This document shows, in pieces, positions 1 to 8,208 of a stretch of 64,000 bases of DNA (position 1 is the first letter of the stretch; each line of letters begins with the position of its first letter). The notes beneath the pieces were generated by a model. The model did not search any database. It worked only from the letters and a program-made list of their open reading frames with translations, and was not told where the DNA came from. Source of the DNA: an uncultured Flavihumibacter sp. (GTDB lineage Bacteria; Bacteroidota; Bacteroidia; Chitinophagales; Chitinophagaceae); the NCBI GenBank assembly GCA_902168105.1, contig CABHOY010000041.1, positions 421,256 to 485,255 on the forward strand, in the 5' to 3' direction. A program made the position numbers and the translations under genes.

Positions 1-1415
1 GATATATTCTGCAGATTATTAACTGTAGCATGATTGACGGAGAACTGCCCTGTTGCTTTCCGGTACTTTTCTTTCAACGAAAAGGCATGGTTCATATATT
101 TTCCGGTAAGGGTATCAGATCTAAGTAACCCTTCAAGGTCGCCTTCATACATAATATTCCCGCCTTTTGCCCCCGCCATCGGGCCAACATCCACTATATG
201 GTCTGCAATCCTGATAACGTCAGGGTCGTGCTCTACCACTATTACCGTGTTTCCCTTGTCCCTTAGTTTGGTAAGCAGGGAATTAAGTCTGTAAACATCC
301 CTCGGGTGTAAGCCCACACTCGGCTCATCAAAAATGTACAACACATCGATGAGACTACTGCCAAGATGTTTAACCATTTTTACCCTTTGGGACTCTCCGC
401 CGGACAAGGTATCCGTGGCCCTGTTAAGGCTCAGATAGCCCAATCCCATATCAACCAGGTGTTGTAAACGCTCTGTAAGCGTTGCTATCATCGGTTGTGC
501 TACCGGCTCCTTTATTGTTTGCAGAAAAGGGATCAGTTCCTCCACTTCCATTGCTGACAGCGACGCAATGTTATATCCCTCTATTTTACAACCCAATACC
601 TGCTGATTCAACCGGGCGCCTTTACATAGCGGACAGGGCCCGTAATGCAGGTACGCGGATACCATTTTCTGTGTACGTTCCGATAACGTCTTAAGATCAC
701 GTTTGATATAAGAACGGTTGAATTTTTCTATGATACCCATGAAAGTCGCATTCATCGTACCTTCTCCCATCCGTAGTTTAAACTTTGTGGGAGGGCTGTA
801 TAACAGAAGATTCATTTCTTCTTCAGAATAATCACGTAATTTCTTATCTACATCGAAATAACCGGTGTTGCCATACATCTCCTTTTCCCAACTTGCGAAA
901 CCAGGTACCTGTAAAGCACCTTCTCTGAGTGACTTATCAGGATCATAAAATTTGGAGCCGTCAAATCCCAGCTTCTGCCCCAATCCGTTACATTCCGGGC
1001 ACATGCCCTGCGGATCATTGAAAGAGAATGCGTTCGCATATCCCACAAAGGGTTTCCCTACCCTGGAGAAAAGCAGGCGCAGTACCGGTGAGATATCGGT
1101 CACCGTACCCATTGTAGAATGAGAACCTCCCCCCAACCGCTTCTGATCAACGATAATCGCCATGCTCAGTTTTTCTATGGCATCTGCATGGGGTTGAGGA
1201 TAACGTGGAAGCAGGTTTCGGATAAACATGCTGAAGTTCTCATACAATTGCCTTTGCGCTTCATTTGCTATAGTATCAAAAACAATAGAAGATTTTCCCG
1301 AACCGGACACACCTGTAAATATGTTGATCTTCCTTTTGGGTAAACGTACATCTACATTTTTCAGATTATTTTCCCGCGCACCACGTATTTCGATGTATTC
1401 CTGGGCCATAAGCAT
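1..1415 (-). CDS. UvrA-like ABC ATPase, UvrB-binding region missing (3' part outside window)
   Basis: I translated this minus-strand reading frame from the DNA; it runs off the left edge, leaving about 470 N-terminal residues. It opens with the UvrA-type start (IEIRGARENNLKNVDV), a Walker A (GVSGSGKSS), a Cys pair (CPECNG), a second one (CPLCKGARLN), the UvrA signature LSGGESQR and Walker B IFDEPSVGLHPRD, followed by VVEHD. In canonical UvrA a UvrB-binding domain of roughly 115 residues lies between RLLFARVG and FSFNNPxGxCPxCxGLG. Here RLLFSRVGKPF is followed almost at once by FSFNDPQGMC, so that domain is absent. Such UvrA2/DrrC-type paralogues are linked to drug or DNA-adduct tolerance rather than classical excision repair; that role is inference. 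Two in-frame starts exist (1415 and 1409), both downstream of a good promoter. Confidence 0.9.
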   Translation of the reverse strand, partial: MLMAQEYIEIRGARENNLKNVDVRLPKRKINIFTGVSGSGKSSIVFDTIANEAQRQLYENFSMFIRNLLPRYPQPHADAIEKLSMAIIVDQKRLGGGSHSTMGTVTDISPVLRLLFSRVGKPFVGYANAFSFNDPQGMCPECNGLGQKLGFDGSKFYDPDKSLREGALQVPGFASWEKEMYGNTGYFDVDKKLRDYSEEEMNLLLYSPPTKFKLRMGEGTMNATFMGIIEKFNRSYIKRDLKTLSERTQKMVSAYLHYGPCPLCKGARLNQQVLGCKIEGYNIASLSAMEVEELIPFLQTIKEPVAQPMIATLTERLQHLVDMGLGYLSLNRATDTLSGGESQRVKMVKHLGSSLIDVLYIFDEPSVGLHPRDVYRLNSLLTKLRDKGNTVIVVEHDPDVIRIADHIVDVGPMAGAKGGNIMYEGDLEGLLRSDTLTGKYMNHAFSLKEKYRKATGQFSVNHATVNNLQNI

Positions 1416-1461
1416 TGAATTGGGTTTGCAATTAAAGTGAAGGTATTCCGGATAAAGTCGG

Positions 1462-1493
1462 CAAAAGTATTATTTAAATTCTGATTAAATCAA
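1462..1493 (-). promoter_or_regulatory. Bacteroidetes-type promoter for the UvrA-like gene
   Basis: Read on the minus strand there is TTG, a 21-base spacer, then TACTTTTG, a full match to the Bacteroidetes -7 element TAnnTTTG. It lies about 50 bases before the start codon. The rest of the 320-base gap (1416-1735) shows no gene or clear structure to me. Confidence 0.55.
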
Positions 1494-1735
1494 GCTATTC
1501 CATTCAATCTTTCCATGTGCTGTCTAACAAGAAAACATGTTTAAAATTTATTTATCCCATCGTGTGGCTTTCCTGTAACCAGACTTCGCTTCTCCATGAT
1601 ATTCACTACACAACTCAAATGAGCTGATCTATTGCCGACTGCACGCCGGTCACGCTAACGACTACGTCAATATTACACCTGATTCAAAAAGCTTTCATTT
1701 CTGGCCGATTATCCCTAAGTTCGTTTTTAAAAAAT

Positions 1736-3727
1736 ATGGGCAGGCTGGTATCAAGACGAAAGTTCATTTTCACGGCAGCTACAGGAGGCATAGGACTGGC
1801 AACAGGCAGCCTCAATCGCCTGGTGGCCGCAACCAGCCCATTTCCGGGTACTAAAGATGCTGGCCCCTTATTTTCCGCTACAGGAGAAGTCCCCGGTGAT
1901 GATCTATATTCGCTTAGTAATACTCTTACAGCTACCTGGGCCAGTACACTACTTGCCTTACAGGAAAAAGACACTCAGTCTGCCGACTATGGCGGGATCC
2001 GTTGCCCCAGCTATCATAACATTCACGGACGCGTAGGTGATACCATTTATCCGTTTATGCATATGGCCCGCCGCACAGGCGACTCCCGTTACCTTGATGC
2101 TGCAGCGCTCCTTTTCCGTTGGATGGAAGCTAATGTTAGTCAGCCAGATGGTTCCTGGCTCAACGAGAAAAAAGACAGCTGGAAAGGTACCACTGTTTTT
2201 ACAGTGATCGCCCTTTGTGACGCATTACAGTATCATGGCGATCTGATGGACGCATCGTTTAAAAATGCTCTGCATGACAGGCTGCTTAAGGCTGGTGAGT
2301 TCATCGATAAGACCGTTACCATCGACTACGGAAATATCAATTATCCGATATCTGCATCCTATGCACTATCACTGCTGGGTACTATACATGACCAGCCGAA
2401 GTTCCGGGAAAAAGGAAAGCTACTTGCCCATCAATCGATGAAGTTCTTCTCCCGCAACAACCGCTTTGTTTTCGGCGAAGGCACACCCTATTATGAAGCT
2501 AGTAAAAAAGGGTGCTTTTCTGTAGATCTAGGGTACAATGTAGAAGAGTCGTTGCCCAACCTGGCCTTATATGGCTTGTTGAATAAAGATGAGGAAATAC
2601 TGGAGATGGTCACGGCGTCTCTGCAAACACATATGGAATTCATGTTGCCTGATGGGGGCTGGGATAATAGTTGGGGCACGCGTAACTATAAATGGACCTA
2701 CTGGGGTAGCCGCACCTCCGATGGATGCCAACCTGCTTATGCCTTGCTGGCCGACCGTGACGCCCGTTTTTACAGGGTGGCGTTAAAAAACACGCAGTTA
2801 CTACAACAGTGTACTAACAATGGCCTCCTCCAGGGTGGCCCTCATTATAGCAGTCACCAGGTACCCACAAGTGTACACCATACTTTCTGCCATATCAAAG
2901 CATTGACTACCATCCTTGACCATCAACGTTCAAACCATTCAACTGAGCAAACAACACCCAGGCAGGCATCTATCTCAGCGACTACTCTCCTTCCCCGGGA
3001 AACGGCTTACGGCCTGCGTTCCTTCGAAGACATCCTAACCTGGCTGGTTGCGACAGGAAAATTCAGGGCCACCGTAACGGGATACGACAGGGAATATAAA
3101 GCTATGCACAACGGGCATGCATCGGGCGGAGCACTCACCATGTTATGGCATGAACAAACCGGGCCATTGCTGGTAGCTAGTATGAATGCTTACCAACTAG
3201 TAGAAAAGGGCAATATGCAGGCAGATACCGATCCATTATCAATGCCGCTAACCTTAAGGGCCGAACTGACAGTTAACGGTATCACTTATATGAATATATC
3301 CTGCCTGGACGCAATAATGAGCGCCAGCCAAACGGGTAACAGGATCATTATACAAACTAGCTCGAGGCTGGTCGATCAGGATCAGAACGCCCCCCCGCAG
3401 GGCGCAGTGCATTGCCATACGGAGTATATATTTACACCAGAAAAGATAAGTCTTTCGCTAAACTGCGATAAGGTACCGGTTGCTTATCAGCAGGATGTCC
3501 GCATTGTTGCTCCCGTGATCGCTGCATCAACGGAAACGGTACAGGTCGTGGACAACAAAAAGATCCGGATCCATAAAAACAAGTCCCTGCTCACCATAAC
3601 AGCAGACCAGCCATTGAAGCGGTTACCTGTTACCGGCGACCGTATTTTTAATTTCGTTCCCGGACTGGAAGCCGTACCTCTCGCCATCGCCGGACCAAAG
3701 GGTACAATTGTCCTGACAGTTGAGTAG
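1736..3727 (+). CDS. Tat-exported alpha/alpha-toroid protein, possible polysaccharide lyase/heparinase-like
   Basis: A 663-residue protein. The N-terminus has a twin-arginine signal (SRRKFIFTAATGG followed by a small-residue hydrophobic stretch), so it is probably exported folded. Residues about 50-400 show repeated helical pairs with aromatic and Gly motifs (GDTIYPFMHMARRTGD, PDGGWDNSWGTRNYKWTYWG) typical of (alpha/alpha) toroid catalytic domains. From about 430 onward the sequence is beta-rich (TLRAELTVNG, EYIFTPEKISLSLNCD), as in the C-terminal beta-sandwich of heparinase II/alginate-lyase-like enzymes. I cannot name the family with certainty and see no decisive catalytic motif. Cargo with a Tat signal may bind a cofactor or metal. 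A GH43-like gene lies 1 kb away on the other strand, which fits a glycan role but is not an operon. Confidence 0.8.
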   Translation: MGRLVSRRKFIFTAATGGIGLATGSLNRLVAATSPFPGTKDAGPLFSATGEVPGDDLYSLSNTLTATWASTLLALQEKDTQSADYGGIRCPSYHNIHGRVGDTIYPFMHMARRTGDSRYLDAAALLFRWMEANVSQPDGSWLNEKKDSWKGTTVFTVIALCDALQYHGDLMDASFKNALHDRLLKAGEFIDKTVTIDYGNINYPISASYALSLLGTIHDQPKFREKGKLLAHQSMKFFSRNNRFVFGEGTPYYEASKKGCFSVDLGYNVEESLPNLALYGLLNKDEEILEMVTASLQTHMEFMLPDGGWDNSWGTRNYKWTYWGSRTSDGCQPAYALLADRDARFYRVALKNTQLLQQCTNNGLLQGGPHYSSHQVPTSVHHTFCHIKALTTILDHQRSNHSTEQTTPRQASISATTLLPRETAYGLRSFEDILTWLVATGKFRATVTGYDREYKAMHNGHASGGALTMLWHEQTGPLLVASMNAYQLVEKGNMQADTDPLSMPLTLRAELTVNGITYMNISCLDAIMSASQTGNRIIIQTSSRLVDQDQNAPPQGAVHCHTEYIFTPEKISLSLNCDKVPVAYQQDVRIVAPVIAASTETVQVVDNKKIRIHKNKSLLTITADQPLKRLPVTGDRIFNFVPGLEAVPLAIAGPKGTIVLTVE

Positions 3728-3800
3728 TCAATATAAAGCCCACAAAAAGACGCCAATTGTAGAATACCACAACTATCATTCATGAAAGAAAAACTCAGGC

Positions 3801-3947
3801 TTGTATACAGATTGGTTCAACGAAAAAGAAGGGTACAAACGGCTCATCAAAAGAGGATTTAAACACTTTATACTGGTTGGATATGATAGTTACCTGGAAG
3901 TGTTAGCAAAGGACGATATGACGTTCCAGCTGACCGATCTGTCATAA
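3801..3947 (+). pseudogene. short ORF remnant, unknown
   Basis: A 48-codon open stretch starting with TTG and ending in TAA at 3945. It reads like protein (YKRLIKRGFKHFILVGYDSY then DMTFQLTDLS), but it has no ATG and a stop lies 5 codons upstream of the TTG. It directly precedes the small gene at 3973. Probably the tail of a decayed gene; no function recognised. Confidence 0.3.
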
Positions 3948-3972
3948 ACATCCTAATATTCAAAAAAAGCTC

Positions 3973-4161
3973 ATGAACGTAGCGGAAGCAATGAATACAT
4001 ACAATATCGCCCTATATACAATAAAGAACAAGGGATTTGATATAACATTAGAACTATCCGAAGATAAAGAAGAGATCATCTCCTGGGTGGCAAGGAAAGG
4101 AGAGATAACCGTCTCGGCACATACGCCATTGGCTTTACTGGCTCTCACTTTTTCACTTTAA
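3973..4161 (+). CDS. small hypothetical protein (62 aa)
   Basis: A 62-residue acidic protein beginning MNVAEAMNTYNIALYTIKNK, followed by a short beta-like segment (GFDITLELSEDKEEIISWVA) and ending in a hydrophobic LALLALTFSL. The residue pattern looks like a compact one-domain protein rather than a chance frame. Its last 17 bases overlap the 3' end of the convergent DUF1801 gene. I do not recognise a function. Confidence 0.5.
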   Translation: MNVAEAMNTYNIALYTIKNKGFDITLELSEDKEEIISWVARKGEITVSAHTPLALLALTFSL

Positions 4162-4522
4162 CCATCTCTTCATTTTCTTTCTTCCTGAATTCAACGATCC
4201 CTTTTATAAATTCCAACGGCAGGGCTTCACTATTAGGCAGTTGAATGGCAGATTTACTCACTTTATACCTGCTCAATTCTGTTTCAAACTTCTTTAGTAA
4301 CGCCCCGCTAAATGGATAGGACAGTGAAATATGTTTAGCATATGCCGAATAATAGAGCAGATACCCTTTATATTTAAAACAAGGTATCTGATAACTTATT
4401 ACTTCTTCCACCTCCGGCACTGCCCTGCGAATAATGGAACGAATAGATTGCATTCTCTCCTGCAATTCAGCAGGAAAGCCGCTTTGATACTCGTCTATTG
4501 TTTTATAATCAGTTTTAGCCAT
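4145..4522 (-). CDS. DUF1801/YdhG-like protein
   Basis: 125 residues with the DUF1801 (YdhG/YjhX-type) pattern: an N-terminal helix (TIDEYQSGFPAELQERMQSI), then VPEVEEVISYQIPCFKYKG, LLYYSAYAKHISLSYP and a C-terminal SKSAIQLPNSEALPLEFIKG segment. The family is small and cytosolic; a member has been described as an iron/frataxin-like chaperone and others are uncharacterised, so the role is open. The length is normal for the family. The ATG at 4522 gives the usual N-terminus. It is convergent with the small gene at 3973 and overlaps its end by 17 bases. Confidence 0.85.
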   Translation of the reverse strand: MAKTDYKTIDEYQSGFPAELQERMQSIRSIIRRAVPEVEEVISYQIPCFKYKGYLLYYSAYAKHISLSYPFSGALLKKFETELSRYKVSKSAIQLPNSEALPLEFIKGIVEFRKKENEEMVKVKK

Positions 4523-4657
4523 GGTAAAAAGGGTTTAACGTTATGTTACTAACAGGTGAACAACATATTCCCTCTGCCAGTTTCATGGCACGAAAATACG
4601 GGCATATGAATAAAATCATACATCCTGTAAACGACATTTTGAGGGGGTATTTGCGAC

Positions 4658-6676
4658 TTACTGCGAATCCCCGTCAGCCTTTTCCTGAAATGCATCTATT
4701 AACGCTTTCGCTTCCTCGGATGAGATAATTGAAACACAGCCGTGGCGTGCTGCAGGCGGGAACTGTACATCTTCCTCAACCTTCCAGTGCAGCAGGTCCG
4801 GTGAATAAGAAGCACCGAAGCGATCAGTCATACAGTAATCATATAACAACAACCAACCTTTTTTATTCGGATCTTTTATGGCCGTAGGACCTTCGGTAAT
4901 TACAGGAACGATCTGCCCATTATTTAACGGCCCTTCAATAACCTTATAAGGCCCATAAACATTTGTGGAGATAGCTACCCTTATAGCGCGTCTTTCGCCC
5001 GTCTTTGAGCCAAACTCCTCCTCCTTATGAAACAGATAATACTTTCCCTGATGTTCCAGCAATGTACCGTCTATCACTGAATATGGAGGCTCAAAAAATA
5101 CTTTTGCGGGTGAGAATACCTTCCAGTCGCGGGTCGTACAATACCACAACCTGCTTTTCTTCCAGCCGGCATCTTCAAATGAAGAGGACCAGATCAAAAT
5201 ATACTCTTTGGCTTTTTTATCATAAAACCATTCAGGCGCCCATATATTCCGGGCAAGTAAAGCGCCTGATTCATTTCTTACATCTTTCATCAAAGGCAAC
5301 GATCCCTCTACCTGCCAATGGATCAGATCCGGTGAAGTTAAATAAAGGCAACTGGGGCCGACCTTTTCCCGGTCCTTACCGCCACCGCCCGTTGATAATA
5401 TCCGCCATAATCCGTCAGGTCCACGACGTACATAAGGATCACGCACATGCTGATCCCATACAGGCTTATTATCGTTTAACGGCGTCCAATGGCGCCCGTC
5501 ATTAGATAAAGCCATATGCATCTTTTCCAACAACATGGGGTTCGGCAATGGCACTTCGACGGTATTCCCTTTTGCATCAATTTCTATACGTGTTGGATAA
5601 CGCTGACGGAAGTAGGTTAGCAACCAGACCTTCTTACCTGCCTCAATTTTAAAACCTTTCTGATCTGTAGTTTTAACTGATCCGGCTTCGGATGATACCT
5701 CCGGAGTAAACATCTCATTTTCCCACTTCACGCGCATATTAGACAAGTACCAGGACTTTCCATCTCCGGTATTATTGCCTTGAAAAAACAGGTAATATTT
5801 TCCATCTTTTGACTTAAATATATCCGGATGTCCTGACTCGCTATGATTCCACGTTCCCTCTTTCCCATTTGTCAGAAAAGGCTTTTCTGAGATACGCTTC
5901 CAGTGGATGCCGTCTTTACTTTCCGCCAGGCCGATCTGCTGCGGAACATTATTATAGCTGCCTGCATAAAACATGTATAACAGGCCATTTTTTTCAATCA
6001 CGGAAGCAGCCTCTATACATTTGCCTTCCCAGGGTAGTTCCGGTTTCAATATAGTGCCATCATAAGCCTGCTTCCAATCTGTTCTTGAGAAGTCAGTACC
6101 CGCGGGAGCTGTTGCAACGCCTTGCATCTGCACCTCGCCTTGAGGGTCCCGTGTGGCGAAGTAGAGGAAATACTGACCTTTATAGAATGTGACTTCCGCG
6201 TCAATGGCCCTGCCGCTAGTCCAATCGCCTGTTGGCCTGAATACCGGATTACTGCTGTTCTTTACAAAATGAACACCATCGGTAGAGTAAGCATGGCAGA
6301 TGGCGTCTTTAGGGCCATTGCCATAAGTTTGATAAAAGAGGTGTACCGTGTCATTACGCACCAATGCTCCCGGCGCACATAAACCATTCTTCTCGTATGC
6401 TTCGTCTCCATTCAACTCTCCTACCTTTTGCCAGTCCACCAGGTTATCGCTCTGTGCGATACCGATATGCCAACCAGCTCCACCCTTACCAGGTATGGAA
6501 TAATACATCCAGTATTTATTCTTAAACTGTACGATTTTCGGGTCTTTAGCGATGGGTTTCCCTGAGGACGTATCGGTAAAATACATTTGTGGCTTTTCCT
6601 GTGCTAACAGAGCTTTAGGTAAAAGAAGCACAATGCTTGTGATCATAACGAGATAACGGAACTGCATGTCAATCAT
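4658..6676 (-). CDS. secreted GH43-like protein with two beta-propellers
   Basis: 672 residues with an N-terminal signal peptide (hydrophobic stretch ending ALLAQ). Two consecutive five-bladed-propeller units typical of glycosyl hydrolase family 43/GH117-like proteins follow: the first (about 30-330) with AKDPKIVQFKNKYWMYYS and IDAEVTFYKGQYFLYF, the second (about 380-660) with VRDPYVRRGPDGLWRILS, NIWAPEWFYDKKAKEYILIW and VIDGTLLEHQGKYYLFHK. The DP of each first blade and the IDAE/IDGT positions are where GH43 catalytic acids sit, so both halves may be catalytic-like. The likely role is cleavage of arabinose-, xylose- or galactose-containing glycans in the periplasm or outside the cell. The ATG at 6667 (MQFRYL) is an equally good start. 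Confidence 0.85.
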   Translation of the reverse strand: MIDMQFRYLVMITSIVLLLPKALLAQEKPQMYFTDTSSGKPIAKDPKIVQFKNKYWMYYSIPGKGGAGWHIGIAQSDNLVDWQKVGELNGDEAYEKNGLCAPGALVRNDTVHLFYQTYGNGPKDAICHAYSTDGVHFVKNSSNPVFRPTGDWTSGRAIDAEVTFYKGQYFLYFATRDPQGEVQMQGVATAPAGTDFSRTDWKQAYDGTILKPELPWEGKCIEAASVIEKNGLLYMFYAGSYNNVPQQIGLAESKDGIHWKRISEKPFLTNGKEGTWNHSESGHPDIFKSKDGKYYLFFQGNNTGDGKSWYLSNMRVKWENEMFTPEVSSEAGSVKTTDQKGFKIEAGKKVWLLTYFRQRYPTRIEIDAKGNTVEVPLPNPMLLEKMHMALSNDGRHWTPLNDNKPVWDQHVRDPYVRRGPDGLWRILSTGGGGKDREKVGPSCLYLTSPDLIHWQVEGSLPLMKDVRNESGALLARNIWAPEWFYDKKAKEYILIWSSSFEDAGWKKSRLWYCTTRDWKVFSPAKVFFEPPYSVIDGTLLEHQGKYYLFHKEEEFGSKTGERRAIRVAISTNVYGPYKVIEGPLNNGQIVPVITEGPTAIKDPNKKGWLLLYDYCMTDRFGASYSPDLLHWKVEEDVQFPPAARHGCVSIISSEEAKALIDAFQEKADGDSQ

Positions 6677-6851
6677 ATTTAGTCGGAAACGGTAAACTTA
6701 ATAATCATTTGTGTTATTTTTTATTCTTTTCTAACAAGACAAAAACACCAGCTCCTGCCTTGAGGAATTGTATATATCAGAATAAATTATAAATTTATAT
6801 CTCCATTACAAGGCAAGAAAAGCTGGAATATATTAAACTACGATAAAGTAC

Positions 6852-7262
6852 ATGTACGAACTTTCACAAATACTGCATTTTGTAAAGGATCAAACGGGTG
6901 CAGACGAAGTGTTTGAAAATAGTGATATTAATGAAGACCTGGGCTGTGATGGAGATGATTTTGATGAACTGATCGCCAATTTTTCCAGAGAATTCAATGT
7001 TGACCTATCGGCATACGTTTGGTATTTCCACTGTGCCGACGAAGGAGACATTGGAGGCTGGTCCATATTTCCCCCACCCAATGAAAGAATTAAACACATT
7101 CCCGTAACTCCGTTGATGCTACTTGAATTTGCTCAAAAGGGCAAATGGGATTTAAATTACCCCGAACATAAGGTTCCCAAAAGGCGATATGACCTGATCA
7201 CAAATCTGATAATAATTATAGTGGTTTTAAGTCTGAGCATTTACAAGTGTGCACGCAAATAA
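6852..7262 (+). CDS. DUF1493 family protein with C-terminal membrane anchor
   Basis: 136 residues. The N-terminal part looks like the ACP-like DUF1493 family: SDINEDLGCDGDDFDELI, where ACPs carry the DSL motif, then FNVDLSAYVWYFHCADEG and a conserved IPVTPLMLLEFAQKGKWDL. The usual phosphopantetheine serine is not present (GCDGDD). A C-terminal hydrophobic helix (LIIIIVVLSLSIY) ends in a positively charged tail and should anchor it in the inner membrane. DUF1493 members are of unknown function. Monocistronic, followed by a hairpin shared with the convergent cupin gene. Confidence 0.8.
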   Translation: MYELSQILHFVKDQTGADEVFENSDINEDLGCDGDDFDELIANFSREFNVDLSAYVWYFHCADEGDIGGWSIFPPPNERIKHIPVTPLMLLEFAQKGKWDLNYPEHKVPKRRYDLITNLIIIIVVLSLSIYKCARK

Positions 7263-7263
7263 A

Positions 7264-7286
7264 CCAATGCTCAATCAGCATTGGTA
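7264..7286. terminator. hairpin between convergent genes
   Basis: A perfect 9-bp stem (ACCAATGCT/AGCATTGGT) with a 5-base loop lies directly after the DUF1493 stop and before the cupin stop on the other strand. Probably a bidirectional terminator; there is no strong T run. Confidence 0.5.
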
Positions 7287-7327
7287 ACCCAAACCGGAAG
7301 GGATTGCTTTATAGCAAAGACCTGTCT

Positions 7328-7777
7328 TTATTTAGCCTTAGGCGTCTTTTCTGTTTTCCATTTAATAACATGGTACACAGCTCTTGTCGTTCCCACATTT
7401 TTAATACCATGCAACTGATTAGACGCCTGGAAGATAACAGAGCCAGGGCCAACACGTTTAGTGATGCCATTTACAGTCGATTCAACCGTCCCCTCTTTTA
7501 TAATGATCAGCTCTTCGTCAGGATGTTGATGTGGCGGATGTGGTGCTTCTCCGGGGTTCAGCGTCGTTACATGCAATTCCAGTTCGTCCAGCGTTGGTGT
7601 AGCTGACTGAAGAAACTGACGCACTTCTCCTGTTTTAGTAGGCTTGGCTTTAATGTCGTTCCAATCGTATATGGTAGACGATAAAGGTGGTTGCTGGTCT
7701 TTATGTGCAATAATGGCCATTGGGATGCACATTACCACTGCGGTGATGCAGATGAAAGTTATCTCTCTTTTTGTCAT
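7328..7777 (-). CDS. membrane-anchored or exported cupin protein
   Basis: About 149 residues from the ATG at 7777 (MTKREITFICITAVVMCIP), chosen because it puts a hydrophobic signal/anchor at the very N-terminus; a further ATG at 7816 would add 13 residues. The single cupin domain carries the metal-binding first motif (HPPHQHPDEELIIIKEG) and the second motif (GPGSVIFQASNQLHGIKN). The two His of motif 1, Glu and the motif-2 His form the usual metal site. Small cupins of this kind bind sugars or small acids or act as isomerases/dioxygenases; the substrate cannot be told. No operon partner. Confidence 0.85.
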   Translation of the reverse strand: MTKREITFICITAVVMCIPMAIIAHKDQQPPLSSTIYDWNDIKAKPTKTGEVRQFLQSATPTLDELELHVTTLNPGEAPHPPHQHPDEELIIIKEGTVESTVNGITKRVGPGSVIFQASNQLHGIKNVGTTRAVYHVIKWKTEKTPKAK

Positions 7778-7924
7778 TGTAAATGGTTTAGGTGAACTTA
7801 ATTTACAAAACTTCATTCATATATTTTACAGGCATTCTGTATGCCTCAACTTTTATCTTGTTATCATTCATTTCACATAACAATTTCCAATTGTCGTTTA
7901 TATTTGCGCGATTAAATCCTTTTT

Positions 7925-7990
7925 ATGCCTCAATTTGAACTACCCTATTTCGGAGCAAACGCAGGAAAAGCTTCAGGTGAAATGGCCTGA
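7925..7990 (+). CDS. tiny ORF in an orphan transcription unit (21 aa)
   Basis: A 21-codon ORF beginning MPQFELPYFGANAG sits about 12 bases after a likely transcription start: TATATTTG at 7899-7906 is a full match to the -7 element TAnnTTTG, though I see no clear -33 TTG. Its stop codon (7988) falls inside the terminator stem that follows. It may be a leader peptide, a small protein, a remnant of a longer gene's start, or simply part of a small RNA of about 85 bases. Confidence 0.3.
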   Translation: MPQFELPYFGANAGKASGEMA

Positions 7991-7997
7991 AGCTTTT
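7966..7997 (+). terminator. intrinsic-terminator-like hairpin
   Basis: A perfect 12-bp stem (AAAAGCTTCAGG/CCTGAAGCTTTT) with an 8-base loop. It closes a possible small transcript starting near 7913. The gap 7817-8208 otherwise holds only the small ORF and the toxin promoter. Confidence 0.6.
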
Positions 7998-8085
7998 CAT
8001 TTATCCACCACTAAATATATATACTAACCGGCTACTAGCGATTTAACTAAACCAGGCATTGTGAAAACTACCTCGATCTTATTTA

Positions 8086-8117
8086 TTTGGCAAATTAAAC
8101 TACTCATCGTAATTTTA
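8086..8117 (+). promoter_or_regulatory. candidate promoter of the Tc toxin operon
   Basis: TTTG at 8086, a 20-base spacer and TAATTTTA at 8110 (7 of 8 matches to TAnnTTTG) give good Bacteroidetes -33/-7 spacing. It would leave a leader of about 85 bases before the toxin ATG at 8209. Confidence 0.4.
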
Positions 8118-8208
8118 GTATCAGTGATAGGTAACTAGCCATAGAAGAACGAGTTACACCCCAACAACTAATAGCCATATTTACTTACCCCAAAAACACA
8201 CGCCTTTT

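Noticed and set aside
5005..5505. Plus-strand frame of 166 codons within the GH43-like gene
   Set aside because: Antisense shadow; the minus-strand protein is clearly the real one.
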